Counted from the stretch's first letter, positions 44,232 through 56,660 are shown. The stretch is DNA of 64,000 nt from Diphasiastrum complanatum (GCA_029204225.1 CM055101.1:58127005-58191004); one strand, 5' to 3'. Numbers and translations are program-made. The notes: generated by a model from the sequence alone, not told the origin.

Positions 44232-44459
44232 TTGATAAAGAGAAAGGTATGGGTTATATCAAGATCTTATGTTTTGAACATTCTAGGTTTTACTGATGGG
44301 AATGTTTCTTTAAGGAGCTCCCATTATTCATTGTACTCTACTTTTATTGAACTTAGTGGAAATAAGGATAATGCACATCTATTAGATGCATACTCTAGCA
44401 GAGAATTTCTTCATGACAATACAACCATAGAAGTTGACACACAAGCTGATGATGAATAG
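44232..44459 (+). other. Open frame of unknown nature
   Basis: A 75-codon frame containing FTDGNVSLRSSHYSLYSTF and ending DTTIEV-like acidic text DTQADDE. The C-terminus is polar and acidic like a real protein end, but there is no ATG at the start of the frame and no family match. Confidence 0.25.
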
Positions 44460-44869
44460 TGGACACTTTGTATTTTGTTATAATACAATCAATACATTTA
44501 CCTTAGTGTTTTTCCTCTCTTGTTCAGTGAATTTGCAATCAATTCTGAACATGTCATGATTTGATGACAATGATGATTGAATGTCTTTGTTATCTTCTAC
44601 TCAGCAATCATCTAATTTTCTCTTCCTGTATGAACTTGCATGCTTTTCTAAACTTCTTGTATTGTGTGGACTTTGTTATATGTCGAATCTGAACTCTGTG
44701 GTAGAACCATTGAAACTTAATGTATCCCTCTCTTTCTTCAAGTGATATGTCCTAGGGATTGGGACTTTTCTAATTTGAACTTGCTTAAAAGCTTCTCTAA
44801 TTAGTTTAAATATTGTTGCATATGCTTCATTGCTAATACCTGCAAAATCACAAGCACCCTGAACTATAG

Positions 44870-45600
44870 TCTTATTAAAAAAATTTGAATGTCCACCATC
44901 AAAGACTCTATTATTTTACACTTTACATTTGAACTCCAATTGTTCATCATGATACGCTCAGTGGATTTGCCTGTCAATATTGTGTCCAATGACATTCCTA
45001 GTGAAGCATTGTCTTTAGTATTCCGAGGAGCTACTAATGCAGATCTGCAAAAAAAACAGATAGTTAACAGAATATCACCATAGCTGAAATTAAATCCAAA
45101 TGTCAATGTAAAACTAACAAAAATTAGAATATGCTTACTTGAATGCATGAATCCTTCTATTTCAATATCCTCCTTTTGAAAGCGTTTGAATATCCTTGCA
45201 ACTTTGTTGCTTTCGCTTCTTACTTTCAGTCTTCTTCTTTGACAATTCCACATCCTTTAATAAATGTAAGTTTTTAATACGAATATATTATAAAATTGAT
45301 TGCATTTGCTCTAGTTCTGATTTGATATTGGTTGTTATCTTCTGTAATGATTCATCATTTTTTTTAAGTTGTTCATTTTCCTCTAACGTCTTTTGGAGAT
45401 GACAATCTCTATTCTAACAATAAGAGAATATCCGAATTAACTCACCTTCTAAAAAGTGAACTTTATTCATATAAAGTTGTTTTCCATGGTTCTTCAATCT
45501 TTCACAATATCCTAGTAATCCACCATGCTCATTGCATATCCATGTAACTAAATTAGTTATTGAGGAAAATGTGGGATGTGTCAAAGTGCTTGGATCTTGT
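44870..45600 (-). pseudogene. Decayed multi-exon coding remnant of unknown family
   Basis: Minus strand, about 45600-45430: SQDPSTLTHPTFSSITNLVT, WICNEHGGLLGYCERLKNHG, KVHFLEGELIRIFSYC, stop, then a coiled-coil-like LQKTLEENEQLKKNDESLQK. Further on are KKKTESKKRKQQSCKDIQTL and, past a likely GT-AG intron (donor TCAA|GTAAGC near 45137, acceptor TGTTTTTTTTGCAG near 45047), SALVAPRNTKDNASLGMSLD and TILTGKSTERIMMNNWSSNV. Stops and phase breaks show decay. Either an old host gene fragment or a transposase; undecided. Confidence 0.4.
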
Positions 45601-48290
45601 GAATATAATGTACTGATGTATTAGTCTCTCATGGCTTTTCTACAAATAAGGGAGAGACAAAATAAAACTTCAATATTCTCATTTATATTCCACCTTTAAA
45701 TTTTTTAGACATTCTCACAATTTTAGGTCGCATAGCTAAAGGCAACCAATTAGGAAGGGTAGGTTAGTTATACCCAAAGAATTTCTCACCAACATTTGTT
45801 TGCGTTGTTGATCTATTAGGAAAAATTTCTATCATCTGAGTTCAAAAAACCACTACTCATTATAGACAACATATATGCTCAATCCCCCTAGCATGCGATT
45901 GAAACCTTTTGTGATTTGCTATGTAGCCATAACCTAGACATGTATGATAATTCTTAGAGACTTCAACAACTATATTGACTATGAAGATGGATTCAACCCT
46001 AAGGAAGAAAATGAGCACAATTGTTGCATTTGATAAGTCACATTATTTTAGCCCAAGACCAAGGTAGAAAATGTCACACATGACACACTAATAGTAGATG
46101 AGGACCAATGCTAGGCTTCTACATTTGACCAATTTAAGTTGTCACATGTTGCTTCTTCGATAATAATTGTGAAAGAAACATAATCTCCACACATATAGAC
46201 TTTCTTGGAATGCCTTCTGAAGTCTAAGTAATTTTGTTTCGTCATAAACTTAAAGCTATAAAGCTACAATTTTTTCAAACTAAGTATCTATCATTTAAAG
46301 TCAAATTGCATTGTAGAAAAACTATTCACATGATTGTGTGTGTGTGTGAAAAATTTATCTTGTATTAAATAATGTAGATGGATGCCTGTAAATTGGAAGT
46401 AGAGAGAATCAACATACCGAGATGTGCCCAAGGCTACAAGATGTTGTTTCCAACTTAAGAAAATAATGAATAAATCATAGTCTAGAATTCGGTCCTAGTA
46501 GTTAAATAGTTTCTTCTTTTTTTTGGCCATGAGTAATTATTTGCACTAGTGCATAATGTACCACCATGTAGATTCTAACCTAACTGCTGAATGACATAAT
46601 TAAGTTTGAAGTGTGTTGCTATCATGTGTCCCTTTTATATATGTAGTGAGAACTTGGGCCTAGGTCGTCATTGAAAAAAATAACGACTCTTATGCAACCT
46701 AGCTATTGCTAGGGACATCATTAAATAGTTTCACAATGTATCCCAAGGCCTAATCATCTGTTGATCATGTTAACAATGTATTTTGTGTTCATATAATCAA
46801 CAAGGTGCACATTAACCATAAATTACAACAGAACATGAAGAGTGTGTCATAACAAGGGGTTTTAAATAAGTTGGAGTATAGGTTTTTATAATTATAAGAT
46901 ATCATTGTATTTTAAAAAGTTTACTAATGGCTTTTGCTCTTGGATATAAGCTATTTTACCACAGTACCAAGGTCTTGAAATTCCCAATCAAGTATGTTAT
47001 TCATACGATTTAATGGTTGTCGGAATTTAAGATGCCAAATATCGCTTGCTAGCTTAGACTTTGTTGCACAAATAATGTTTACGAAGTAGTTCAACTTCAA
47101 CATACATTCTAGCATATAACATGAGTGGCATTGAAACCTCCTAAAAAAAACAAACAGGCTTCTCCGTGGTACAAAATTAGATACTATATATTCATTTTGT
47201 ACGTTCTTACTTCACAATGCATCTTCATTTTATTCTTTGATTGAAAGAAATATTGGCCAAGAAAATGTCAATGCTTAGTTCACCCTTTAGCTATTTTCAA
47301 ATAGTTGGACTTCACTATAGCCTAGTGTAAGGTCACTCATATTTAGTCTCTTTCACAAATATTATATATAAAATAAATAAATTCTACAGACATATTGGTT
47401 TGTTGAACTTAGTTTTGGATTAATATACTTGGAGAATTGGTAACATGTAGGAGTGGCTGTTATATGCACTTCCATTAGTGTGAACTTAATATAACATTTG
47501 TGGCCAAAACATGGTAAACACTCTTTTATCCCTCCAATATGTTAATAATTGTTCAAGCTTGAAGAACGTGTCTTGTGGACATTTTTTCAAGTTGCCATGT
47601 TAAGTGGACGATTGTTGAGAATTTGAAAGTGACTATAGGATCAAAGGTGCACTATCAAAACATAAGTTGCTAATGCTTCGTTGGAACTTGCACGATGTTG
47701 CTAATTATGTGGACCCATCTTCATATGTCTTGTAAAGATGATGCCACAATCTAGTATGTGGCGATTGAGTCAAACCATGGTGTAAAGGCCTCCCAATGCA
47801 TACTTCTTATTAAGATGATGCCACAATGTATTATATGGTGATTGAGTCAAACTTAGATGTAAAAACCTCCAAATGAATGGATGATAAGAATTAAAATGAA
47901 TCATATGTGTTGGTGGTCAAAGGCATCCCATTCTACTATATAAGAAATGAAATGTCACTTAATGGAACAAGGTAAAGGGCCTTCAAAACACAATATACCA
48001 AAATTAACTTATTAGACAAAAAGTGGAAGCTTTACACCTGAAATGGTGATGGATATGGATGCCTAGAACATCTTTTATTTATGTACTATTTATGCCCCAT
48101 GAGAATTTAATTAGTTGTAATAATAGGAATACAAGATAGATGCAAAGATGACCAAACTAAGAGCAAATCATTAAGAAATATATAATGTTGCTTGGATGTA
48201 GATGGTCAATTGGTGTAACATCATTCTCAAAATTATTTTTCTTTTCAATATTCTACACCACAAAGCATAAAGAGGCATGTGACATTAGAA
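45601..48290. other. AT-rich intergenic DNA
   Basis: No conserved frame found on either strand. The only structure seen is the short tandem duplication near 47.8 kb. Confidence 0.45.
47735..47885. repeat. 77-bp tandem duplication
   Basis: AAGATGATGCCACAAT starts at 47735 and again at 47812. The following text (GTG(G/A)..GATTGAGTCAAAC, then CCTCC(C/A)AATG) matches through both copies. Confidence 0.8.
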
Positions 48291-48412
48291 ACCATTTTTA
48301 AGACACCTCCGCCTTTTTTTGTCTTTTTCGCCCCTTCGCAAAAAATGCGACAAAGTGGCCAAAATGCCTTAGAAAACATTTTAGGGACACCTTCAGTTTT
48401 TTTGGTTTTTTC

Positions 48413-48690
48413 GCTGCCTTTAGTCTAAGGCACCTTCGGCATTTTCGTTGCCTTTAGTCTAAGGCACATTCTACTTTTTCGCTGCCTTTAATCTAAGGCA
48501 CCTTCGCCTTCTTTTGCTGCCTTTAGTCCAAGGCACTTTTCGGCTTTTTCGTCTTTTTTCACCTTATTCGCTGCCTTAAATCTAAGGACGCCTTCAAGAT
48601 TTACATACCTTAAGTCTAAGGACACATTTAGGATTTGCATACCCTCACTTTAAGGGCACCTTCGGGTTTTTCGGGTTTTTCGCGTTTTTG
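48413..48690. repeat. 34-bp minisatellite of hairpin units
   Basis: About seven units starting at 48413, 48447, 48481, 48516, 48570, 48603 and 48638. The core is GCTGCCTTTAGTCTAAGGCA followed by a T/C-rich tail. Each core is a near-perfect palindrome (TGCCTT...AAGGCA), able to form an 8-bp stem. The last units drift to ACCTTAAGTCTAAGG. Confidence 0.85.
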
Positions 48691-49059
48691 CTACATTGGC
48701 AAACTGACATCGCCAACTTATCATCAACCCTAAAACAGTTGGAGAAACAAATATCCTAAGGGTGGTTACCAAACTTTGTACAGATGCAAAACTGGAGCAA
48801 ATGGCAGTTAAGGCATAAGATATTTTTCTGGACACTTGTAAATCTATATATTAGCTGAATCAAGCTATGTAAGTGTTAATTGAATTTCTCTTTTAATCAG
48901 AGTTTTCTGTAGCCAGCGTTATCAGGCTCAACAAGTTGAAGTTATTACTTCAAGCCATTGTACTCACTGTTGATATTAATCAGAGTGCAATTTTTGTCTC
49001 ACTACTACGTCGTTCATTTGCACAATATGTATGAATTCTTCTACTTGAATACTTCTACT

Positions 49060-50072
49060 GCTAACTGTTGTGTTTTCGTTCCTGCATGCCGCGCTCAAAT
49101 CCTCGAGCTTCCGCTACCGCTCTCGCACCCATGGTTTTAGGAGAGTGTTTTCTTGGGAAGATGCCATAAAATAGAATGCATACTTTCTTAGTTCCATCGT
49201 TGGACAAAAAGGCAACCTTTCATGATCACTATAAAAAATGTAGATGGTATGTCCATCGCTTGGTTAGAAAGGCAACCTTCCATAAATCAATAATCAGAAA
49301 AGTAGATGGTTGGATAGCAATAGTGCTTATGTCTTGTTGTAGTTGGAATAAGCTATCAACAAAATATATATGTCATGGATCGTTGATGAACATATCAGAG
49401 ACATAACCTACGTAAATTTCAAGTGCTCCATCACTATTTTTGTAGTGTGGGTATACATTTTTCAGAACTGAAGTAAGAAACATAAAGCAGAGCCATCGTT
49501 GGCCTACAAAGTGTGAAAAGTGTACAATTTATTTGGTGGTCCATTGTTGGCTAGTGGATTTTTCTCAACATTCATACTTGCTAACCAAGTGTTATGATTC
49601 CCTATGTGGAGTGAGAACACTTCCCACATACAACAAAAGTGATAGCATAGCATAACCAAAGAGATGATTGCATAACTTAAAGAGACAAATGCATTGACAA
49701 GAGATGAAACCAAACACTTACCATGCGATAGAAATCGTAGGAAGCAAGCTTGATAGGATGCACTTTCTACACTTAGTAGCTTGCTGAACAATGTTGTGAA
49801 GAAACATGGGTCAACAATGGGTGATATATAGTAGTTTGTCAGGAAGCTTTCTAGAAAGCGGCATTTTGCCCATTGATGGGTTGGCAACGAATCTTGTCTG
49901 TACGTTTAAGCTAAGCTTAAAACCATATTAGAACTTATCTATTAAAAATGGTGGAAACAATTTGAATAGTATAATATGGGTTAAGGGTGTCGTAAAACCG
50001 TGGGGTGCGTGAGCGGCAGTGGAAGCTCGAGGACTGAGCGCGACATGTAGGAACGGAAACACAATAGTTAGC
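49060..50072. repeat. 80-bp inverted repeat pair 850 bp apart
   Basis: 49060-49139 and 49993-50072 are reverse complements at about 85 percent (GCTAACTGTTGTGTTTTCG against GCTAACTATTGTGTTTCCG; CTCGAGCTTCC shared). The right arm abuts copia coding sequence, so the arms may be copia LTR pieces in opposite orientation. No target duplication was found outside the arms. Confidence 0.75.
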
Positions 50073-51000
50073 AAGTCTGAAATGCCACAACATATTAGTT
50101 GATTCAGAAGTGATTGTGTGAAGAGCTTGACTGTTAGAAGAATAGCAATGGCTGAGTTTGTACAGATAGATACTGCTTCTTCCGCAGGCTAAAACCTTCC
50201 GAGATTTGTCAAGAATTGTGCAACTTTCTGTATCGAATTTGACCCTCCGACCTAAATCGATGATTTTGCTAACTGAGCGCAGATTCTTGGTCAGATTTGG
50301 AACATGGACTTCACCTCTTTCGAATTCAACTCTGACTGTTCCTTCACCTTCGATTGAATGCGATGAGTTGTCTCGAAGTTGCACAACTTGAGAGTGGGTG
50401 AATGACTTATAGTCTTTGAACCAGTCGCGATGGTGAGTCATGTGTTGAGTTGCTCCAGAATCTAGATACCAGGAGTCGATATCCTATTGTTCTTTGACTT
50501 TGGTCATGAAAGCTGCTTCATCTTCTTCTTCTTCTTGTTGATTTGAGTGACTGGCTGCAACACTATGTGCTTGTTGTTGGAACTGTTTCTTCTTTTCATT
50601 GTTGTACTTCAAAGTTCGACAGTCCTTGATTTCGTGGCCAGTCCTCTTACAATATTTGTAGAAAAGTCTCTACACTAGTTGGAATGATGAAGAGCTTGAA
50701 TTCAATCTTGAACCAGAATTTGGTCCAGACTGCATGTTGCTCTTCTTGTTAGTAGAGCCCGACTTTGTAGATCTCTTGGATCTAAACTTCTGATTTTTTG
50801 AATACAGAGCTTGAGGATCCGATCATGAGCCTGAGGAGCATGTTGATCTTTTGATCTCCTCTTGTAGGAGCAGCGAAATTACTCTTGATAGAGTGTAACG
50901 CTGGAATCTTCATCCATGTCCAGTAACATAATTACCCGTCTTTGAACAAGTCGACCACCTTTGGCTATAACACGTTCAGTCATTTTGACAAAAACATAGG
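50073..51000 (-). mobile_element. copia gag-protease relic, minus strand
   Basis: Minus strand: a serine-rich Gag end, YKYCKRTGHEIKDCRTL (C-x2-C-x4-H-x4-C), an acidic EEEEDEAAFMTKVKE linker, SWYLDSGATQHMTHHRDWF (protease D-S-G), GRRVKFDTESCTILDKSRKV and STNMLWHFRLA (start of pre-integrase), where it ends at the inverted repeat. Integrase and reverse transcriptase are absent. Confidence 0.8.
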
Positions 51001-51540
51001 AGTGAGCACGGTGAGTGCAAGGTCAAATTATAATATCCTATGGATGGATCGCGGAATTTATAATGGAGAAGTGATTTATCTAGATAAATCTTTGAAGATT
51101 TAAATTCATTTGATTAGTCTTTGTGATAAGACCTTGCGATGCCTTAAAAGACGTGAGTAATAATAAAGTAACCATACTACTCATGGGTACGGAATTAGTG
51201 GCGTATCCAAACGTGCAAACCAAGGATCAGATTAAATTCGATTCTATATCGAAAAATCTCGTTTCTACGAATTTCGATATTACGCAATCAATCCTTTTGT
51301 CTTTATATGCTTAAAAGTCAAGAACGCAAAGATCGCTGAGAAAGAAAGAGGAAAGAGTGAGAAGAAAGACGAAGACATAGAGAAAGAGAAAGAGAATTAA
51401 AGTGGAATAGAGATACCTGTACTGATCGAAGAAGAAAACCTGATAACGTACCAGATCCCGAATTGGAAAAGGAAAAATCATGCAGCCCACCCCATTTAGA
51501 TAAAGGTGGCAGTGATCAGGACGATATGGCAGCTCCAACA
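51001..51540 (+). other. Non-coding stretch before the gypsy gag
   Basis: Possible 5' LTR or leader of the gypsy element. It contains an AGAAAGAGGAAAGAG purine-rich segment (51340-51395). No LTR pair was established. Confidence 0.3.
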
Positions 51541-51599
51541 TCAACTTCCTCCGATATGACTATTTTAAGGGAAGAGCCTCTGAGGATGTTGATAGTTAT

Positions 51600-52180
51600 G
51601 TGTCCCAATTTGATTCCATAGTGGTCAGCAATAAAGAAAGTCTAGATGCGGACAAGCTGAGGATTTTTCCCGGTTTATTAAGGAAGGAGGCAAGAACATG
51701 GTTCAGTCAAATTGAACTAGCCTTAGTTTCCACTTGGACCGATTTAAAGGACCAATTCTTGAAGCAATTTCAAGAAATCATGTATTCTACATGGATTCTT
51801 TCACAATTGAATGCAATAAGAAAGAAGGAGAAAGAGTCCTTGTGGAAATACACAAGAAGGGTAAAGAAGCTTATTGGTCAATTGACAGGACAATGCCCGG
51901 TAGCTATGCAAATTGAATTCTTGGGAGGGCTGCCAAAAAGAATAGATTGATATTGTAGAGAAGGACCAACCAAGACATTAGAATATGTCATATCGACGAC
52001 TAAAAATTACGAAACCTCACGGATATCTAGAAGTTGTAGATTTGTTAAACATTCTTCTTCTAAGAAGAAAAAGCATGTTTCGTTGTCTTCAGATGACTCA
52101 AGTAGTGGTTTTGACTCGGACTCGAGTTCTTCTTCGAGTTCAAGTTCAGACTCGAGCTCTAGTTCAAGTGAAGATGAAAA
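51600..52180 (+). pseudogene. gypsy Gag with acidic serine tract
   Basis: From about 51600: ADKLRIFPGLLRKEARTWFS and LKDQFLKQFQEIM, QLNAIRKKEKESLWKYTRRV, LTGQCPVAMQIEFLGGLPKR. This is the Retrotrans_gag capsid pattern. After TGA (51948), other frames give KHVSLSSDDSSSGFDSDSSS and further Ser/Asp/Glu repeats (52075-52180). Confidence 0.85.
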
Positions 52181-52375
52181 ATAAAAAAAGCAACATAGCA
52201 AACGTTCTAAGGATTGAAAAAAAACATGAAGATTCAAAGAAGTCTGAACAGAAGCAAAAGAGCTTATGGAAGAGATAAGTATCATATTTAAGTAAAAAAT
52301 TTGATGAGCTCAAAGTTCAACTCCTTCAAACTAAGAATAAAAGAAGAACTGCTACCATAATTGGTAAGTCAAATG

Positions 52376-52800
52376 TATGGTGTACCAGGTGTAAGCAAGA
52401 AGGATATCATTACATAGAATGCAAGAATAAACCGCAGGTTTCTTATATCGAAGAAGCTGAAGAAGAAAGTTTTGATAACGAATTGGTATATCTTATGGAG
52501 GTTGAAACAAATGAGCTTGTGTATGAAATTCAAGTTCAAAACACAAAGAATCCTAATCAACCAGGAACAAATTTCAATTCTAGTAACCAACAAAGAAGGT
52601 TTGTTCTAGTCCAAAAATTTGTACCATCTCAATCAAAGCCTGCTAATTCTAGGGGTTGAAATAATGCTACCTGCTATAATCGTGGAGCACCAGGGCATTA
52701 TTCCACAGAATGTCCTGAAGCTAAAAAGACAAATTGGTTATGTACCACTATGTGGAAATTGTCAAGGGGAAGGACATATAACTTCTGAATGTCCTAAGCC
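52376..52800 (+). pseudogene. Three CCHC zinc knuckles of the gypsy Gag
   Basis: CTRCKQEGYHYIEC (about 52388), CYNRGAPGHYSTEC (about 52673, second Cys changed to Arg) and CGNCQGEGHITSEC (about 52752). These are nucleic-acid-binding knuckles, usually one or two in gypsy elements. The frames differ. Confidence 0.75.
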
Positions 52801-52859
52801 ACCAATTAAAAAAAATGATGGTAAAGTATGTTAAGCCTGATGCCAATAAGGAAGGTCAG

Positions 52860-53450
52860 ACCAAATGTGAAGTGGTGCAAAGAATTGAGTTATGTGCAGA
52901 AGATTCTGCTTGAGATTATGAATTTAAAATATTGGTGGCCAACAATGTACCAAGACATTCATCAGTTTATTTTAAGCTATGATCCATGCCAACGAGTTGG
53001 CAAACCAATAGCTTCCAGCAATTGGCCCTTAATTCCAATTTTTCCATTAGCACCCTTTGAAAAATGGGGGATTGATTTTGTGGGTCCTAACAAACCATTC
53101 TTCCTTGTGTCCTTTGGGATCTGCGCGTAAGCAATGCACCGGTACTAAAATGGTTGAGGCTGAGGCAACAAAAAGAAATGATGCAAAGACAATTGCTAAT
53201 TTTTTGTTTGTAAATATAATTACTAGGTATGGATGTCCATTGGAATTGGTAAGCAATAGAGGAACTCATTTTATGATTAACCAAACCATTACAGAATTGC
53301 TAAAATATTTTATGATTACCCATCAAAGGACTACACCTTATAATCCAAAAGCTAATGGATTAACCAAAAGAGCTAATGGTATACTCTGTAAAATTCTCAA
53401 TAAAATGGTAGCTCCTCACTTTTTGCTTTGGAATACATTCGAATCAAGGA
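52860..53450 (+). pseudogene. gypsy integrase, frameshifted
   Basis: LKYWWPTMYQDIHQFILSYD and PCQRVGKP (zinc-binding end), FEKWGIDFVGP (first catalytic Asp), KWVEAEATKRNDAKTIANFL-like sequence, YGCPLELVSNRGTHF (second Asp position replaced by Asn, S-N-R-G), HQRTTPYNPKANGLTKRANG (Glu position). One frameshift near 53090. Inactive. Confidence 0.85.
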
Positions 53451-53702
53451 AAATAACTTTCTTAGGGAATCAGATGAGATTTTTAAAAACCATCATCACC
53501 TAGTTTTGCCATTATCGAAAACACAAAGGTGTTTGATGTTCGGAAAAATTTAAAGAAGCCACAGATTGATAACCTGATCACCTATTACTATTTGAATTTG
53601 TGGAAGTTGTACATTAAATGGGAAGATAGCTATTCCTTATATTTTGAACAGCTCTCCACGCTTATGAAGAAATGAGAAGTTCATCTTGCACATCGTTTAT
53701 GG

Positions 53703-54197
53703 ATGACTTATCGAATTTTTGATCTAGCAAGTTTCATTTGTAGAACCATACTTGTCGTGCAGATAATGTGTTTCAGAATTGACTACTTTTCTCTCACCAA
53801 GGAAATTTGCCTATCACACATATTGAGGAAGGGCAGTGCAGCTCAAACAGACAATTACGTAAAATTTGTAAAGGATTCATCATTTTTAAAATTCAGATTG
53901 AAGTCCATGGGTCACCGGAGAGCACGATTGTACTCTGAGTTAACTTTGAATGATCGTGGTGATTCCAAAGACACGACTCCTTTTTGTAACCTACAGTGTG
54001 AATTTTTGTACATAAGCGCTGTTGTATTCACTAGCGAAACACATGATCCAATGAGGAGAGTTACTCGAGATACCTGGAAGGAAGAAGCTACAGCTCGACT
54101 TTTTTGTCATCAGAGGGACCTGATGGAGTTGAGGGCGAGGACATGTGATAACCCACATGATCCATTTTCTATCCTTTTTACACTTATTTATAATTAG
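53703..54197 (+). other. 164-codon open frame after the gypsy integrase
   Basis: An intact frame in the position of an extra or 3' gypsy ORF. It is rich in charged and Cys/His residues (FCNLQCEF, RLFCHQRDLM, RARTCDN). I do not recognise the family. No transmembrane segment is obvious. It could be a chance frame, an element ORF3 or unrelated sequence. Confidence 0.3.
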
Positions 54198-55540
54198 ACT
54201 TTATGTTTATTTGTGGCAGATAGGCCAGTTTTTATTATGCAAAATAGATTTTAGGTGTTTTAGAATGAATTAGAATTCCTAAGTCAAAATCGATACGTAT
54301 CGAATATCTGAAATCGATATTGACTTGTATTATGGAATTTGATACCTAATTCAGTTATGGTAGTTAGACGGTTATTTCCAGCCGTGAGGCTACAAAGAGC
54401 CATTGTACACAGTTATTTAAATGAAATATATTTAAGAAGGAAGTGTTGAGTACCTTATACCTTGTATGATTGTATCTCGCGCTTGCTTTCCGATTGTTAT
54501 TTCCGGGAATGTGCTTATGCTATTTGAGTGTTAAGTGCAAACTCTATTATTCAATTAAATGTTACGGAATACAACGTGATGAATGTACATCTCAGTACAT
54601 AAGTTTATTTATCTAAACCAGGCTACAACAAGCATCTCAAAATCTTCTATACGGTACAACTATATATTTCTTGATTTGATGTGTAGAATGTTCGGTGGTG
54701 TAGATCCTCCGGTTCATTTGCTAGATGGGCTTAACTACTAATTCAATTCATGAATGGTATAGTATCGGAAATATACAAATTTGTGGGCATGGCTTGTGTA
54801 ATTAGTAAAGACTCTAATTCGATTCAGTGTTGGTCGTGCACGGATGTGTGCATGATATAAATAGATATCTTGAAACTATGTGCAACTTAAATAAACATTA
54901 TAATTCTGAAGAATGGGCAGTACTGGCTGCCTGGCCAAAATCTATTGATGACCAGTTATGATTTATTTCCCTACAGAGAACCTTTTCATTAAGTAATAAC
55001 TAGACTTTCGATCCTTGTGGGGAATGATATCTCTTATACTGCATAAATCATAGAAAATCGAGTTCAGTGAGTTACGACAAGAGGTCAACCATCAAAGCTA
55101 GTATTGTGATAAGGAGATAGTTTCATGGCATGAAAATTGGATCTCAATTATGAGATCTATCATGGCATTGGCAACAAATTTCACCATAGGATTAGTAGGA
55201 AAGTAAAACTTTTCCAATTTATATTGCAGTGATACTATGTTGCATAGCTTATTATGTACAATATCTATGTTGTACATTCACATTTTAATCCAAGCTAGAT
55301 TTGGACCATGTGGAGTGCAAGTGTAACTTTTCAACAAGCATACAAAGATTTGAGCCATGGTCTCCATTGCCATAGGCAAACACCATTGTCCATCTCGACT
55401 AGTTTGAGGGAAAACAAATTTGAAAACTCGACAACTTTCTAAATATGCAATATTGAGGAGTTCAGCTCTAGAATAGGTACAAACGTATGACTACATGACA
55501 TGCGTGAGTGCCTCATGCACCCCCCTTCCCCCCCTCCCAG
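54198..55540. other. Possible gypsy 3' LTR and AT-rich flank
   Basis: 54200-54600 has LTR-like non-coding character, but no partner was found. Nothing recognisable follows up to 55540. Confidence 0.3.
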
Positions 55541-55541
55541 C

Positions 55542-55564
55542 ACACACACACACACACACACACA
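55542..55564. repeat. (CA)n microsatellite
   Basis: Eleven CA units after a C-rich tract. Confidence 0.95.
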
Positions 55565-56260
55565 AAACCAAAAATCATATATTTATACTGTAATTGGTTA
55601 AGTGGTAATTTGTACTAGTGATGAAGAAAGCTTATGTTATACTAGAAGTAAGATTTAGATTTGTTTTCTCCTTGGGAAATTGATACATGGCAATTACCAT
55701 TTGCAATGCACTAGAATTGTTTATACACATATGTACAGTGTTAGGCATAAACTATAAAAGAAAGGAAACTAATAAGTTGAACATCATTGAGGAGCACAAG
55801 GCTCCAAATATGTCAATGTAATAGTAGGCAAAGTTCGAGCCTACATCATGTTGGTAGGAATTTTCCTCTTACCCAACTTATCAAACTTTCCATGACAATG
55901 ATTCTTTTGGCTAAGAGTAGATCTTCCAACTTGTATCATTATGTACAATATGTACACTTTACATCACATAGAATGGCCAAGCTAAGAAGGAGCACAAGGA
56001 TCCAAAGTTCTTCTTACAAAGCATTCCGAATTCAAGCTTGAGGGTAGAGTTCCAATTCTATCCAATTTGACTAAGCAGAGGATATCTATTTTTTAACTAC
56101 AACGAAATCAACCCTCTACTAAAACACAATGCTTTGCTTGTTTTTTTTCTTTTCTAAAGTTGAAAGTGGTGCATGATTATTTATGGCATCGTGGATAAGT
56201 GCTTGGCATGTGGTTTTACCCACCCATGTTCCAGTCCCCACATGTGCATGCCAAGGGATG
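55565..56260. other. AT-rich stretch without a recognised gene
   Basis: The open frame at 55787 has no conserved motif and is probably chance. Confidence 0.4.
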
Positions 56261-56269
56261 AAGTTTGAA

Positions 56270-56660
56270 TGCTACCCTTTGAGGCCTCTTGATACTTGGA
56301 CAAAAGTTGAACTGTGCACCTCTTGCTTTTGGTCTAAAGTAGAAGAAGGATGTGCTTTGGGGACTTGATGGTGCTCACAAGAAAACTGAAGGCTATTCTT
56401 CAAAGCCTTGTTGATGCTTGGATGAAAGTTGAAGGTTGTCCCTTTGGGCCTTAATGTTGTGTGGAAAAAAATTGAGGGCCAAAGCCATGTTGCTTCTTGG
56501 AAAAGAATTGAAAATTTCTCTTTTTGAGTTGTTGATGTTTGGACTGAGTTTGAAGATTGCTCTTTGGGGGCTATTCATGATGGTTGTCCCTTTGAGGCTA
56601 ACGTTCTTGCTCTTTGAGGTCATCTTCCTTGCTCTTCCAAGTTGGTTTATTGGGTCTTGG
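56270..56660. repeat. Degenerate tandem repeat, roughly 60-bp unit
   Basis: Variants of TTGATGCTTGGATGAAAGTT GAAG, then CCCTTTGGGGC, recur five to six times with changing length. The open frames found here on both strands are a by-product of the repeat. Confidence 0.55.

Larger units (their letters stand above)
51541..53500 (+). mobile_element. Ty3/gypsy relic lacking reverse transcriptase
   Basis: Gag (about 51540-52180), three zinc knuckles (52380-52800), then directly integrase (52860-53450). Protease, reverse transcriptase and RNase H are missing, so an internal deletion joined gag to integrase near 52810-52850. Confidence 0.85.

Noticed and set aside
48413-48690. CRISPR-like array
   Set aside because: The regular hairpin repeats lack unique spacers of constant length, and the window is plant nuclear DNA.
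54198-54600. Confident gypsy 3' LTR
   Set aside because: No partner LTR, polypurine tract or target duplication could be shown; kept only as a possibility.
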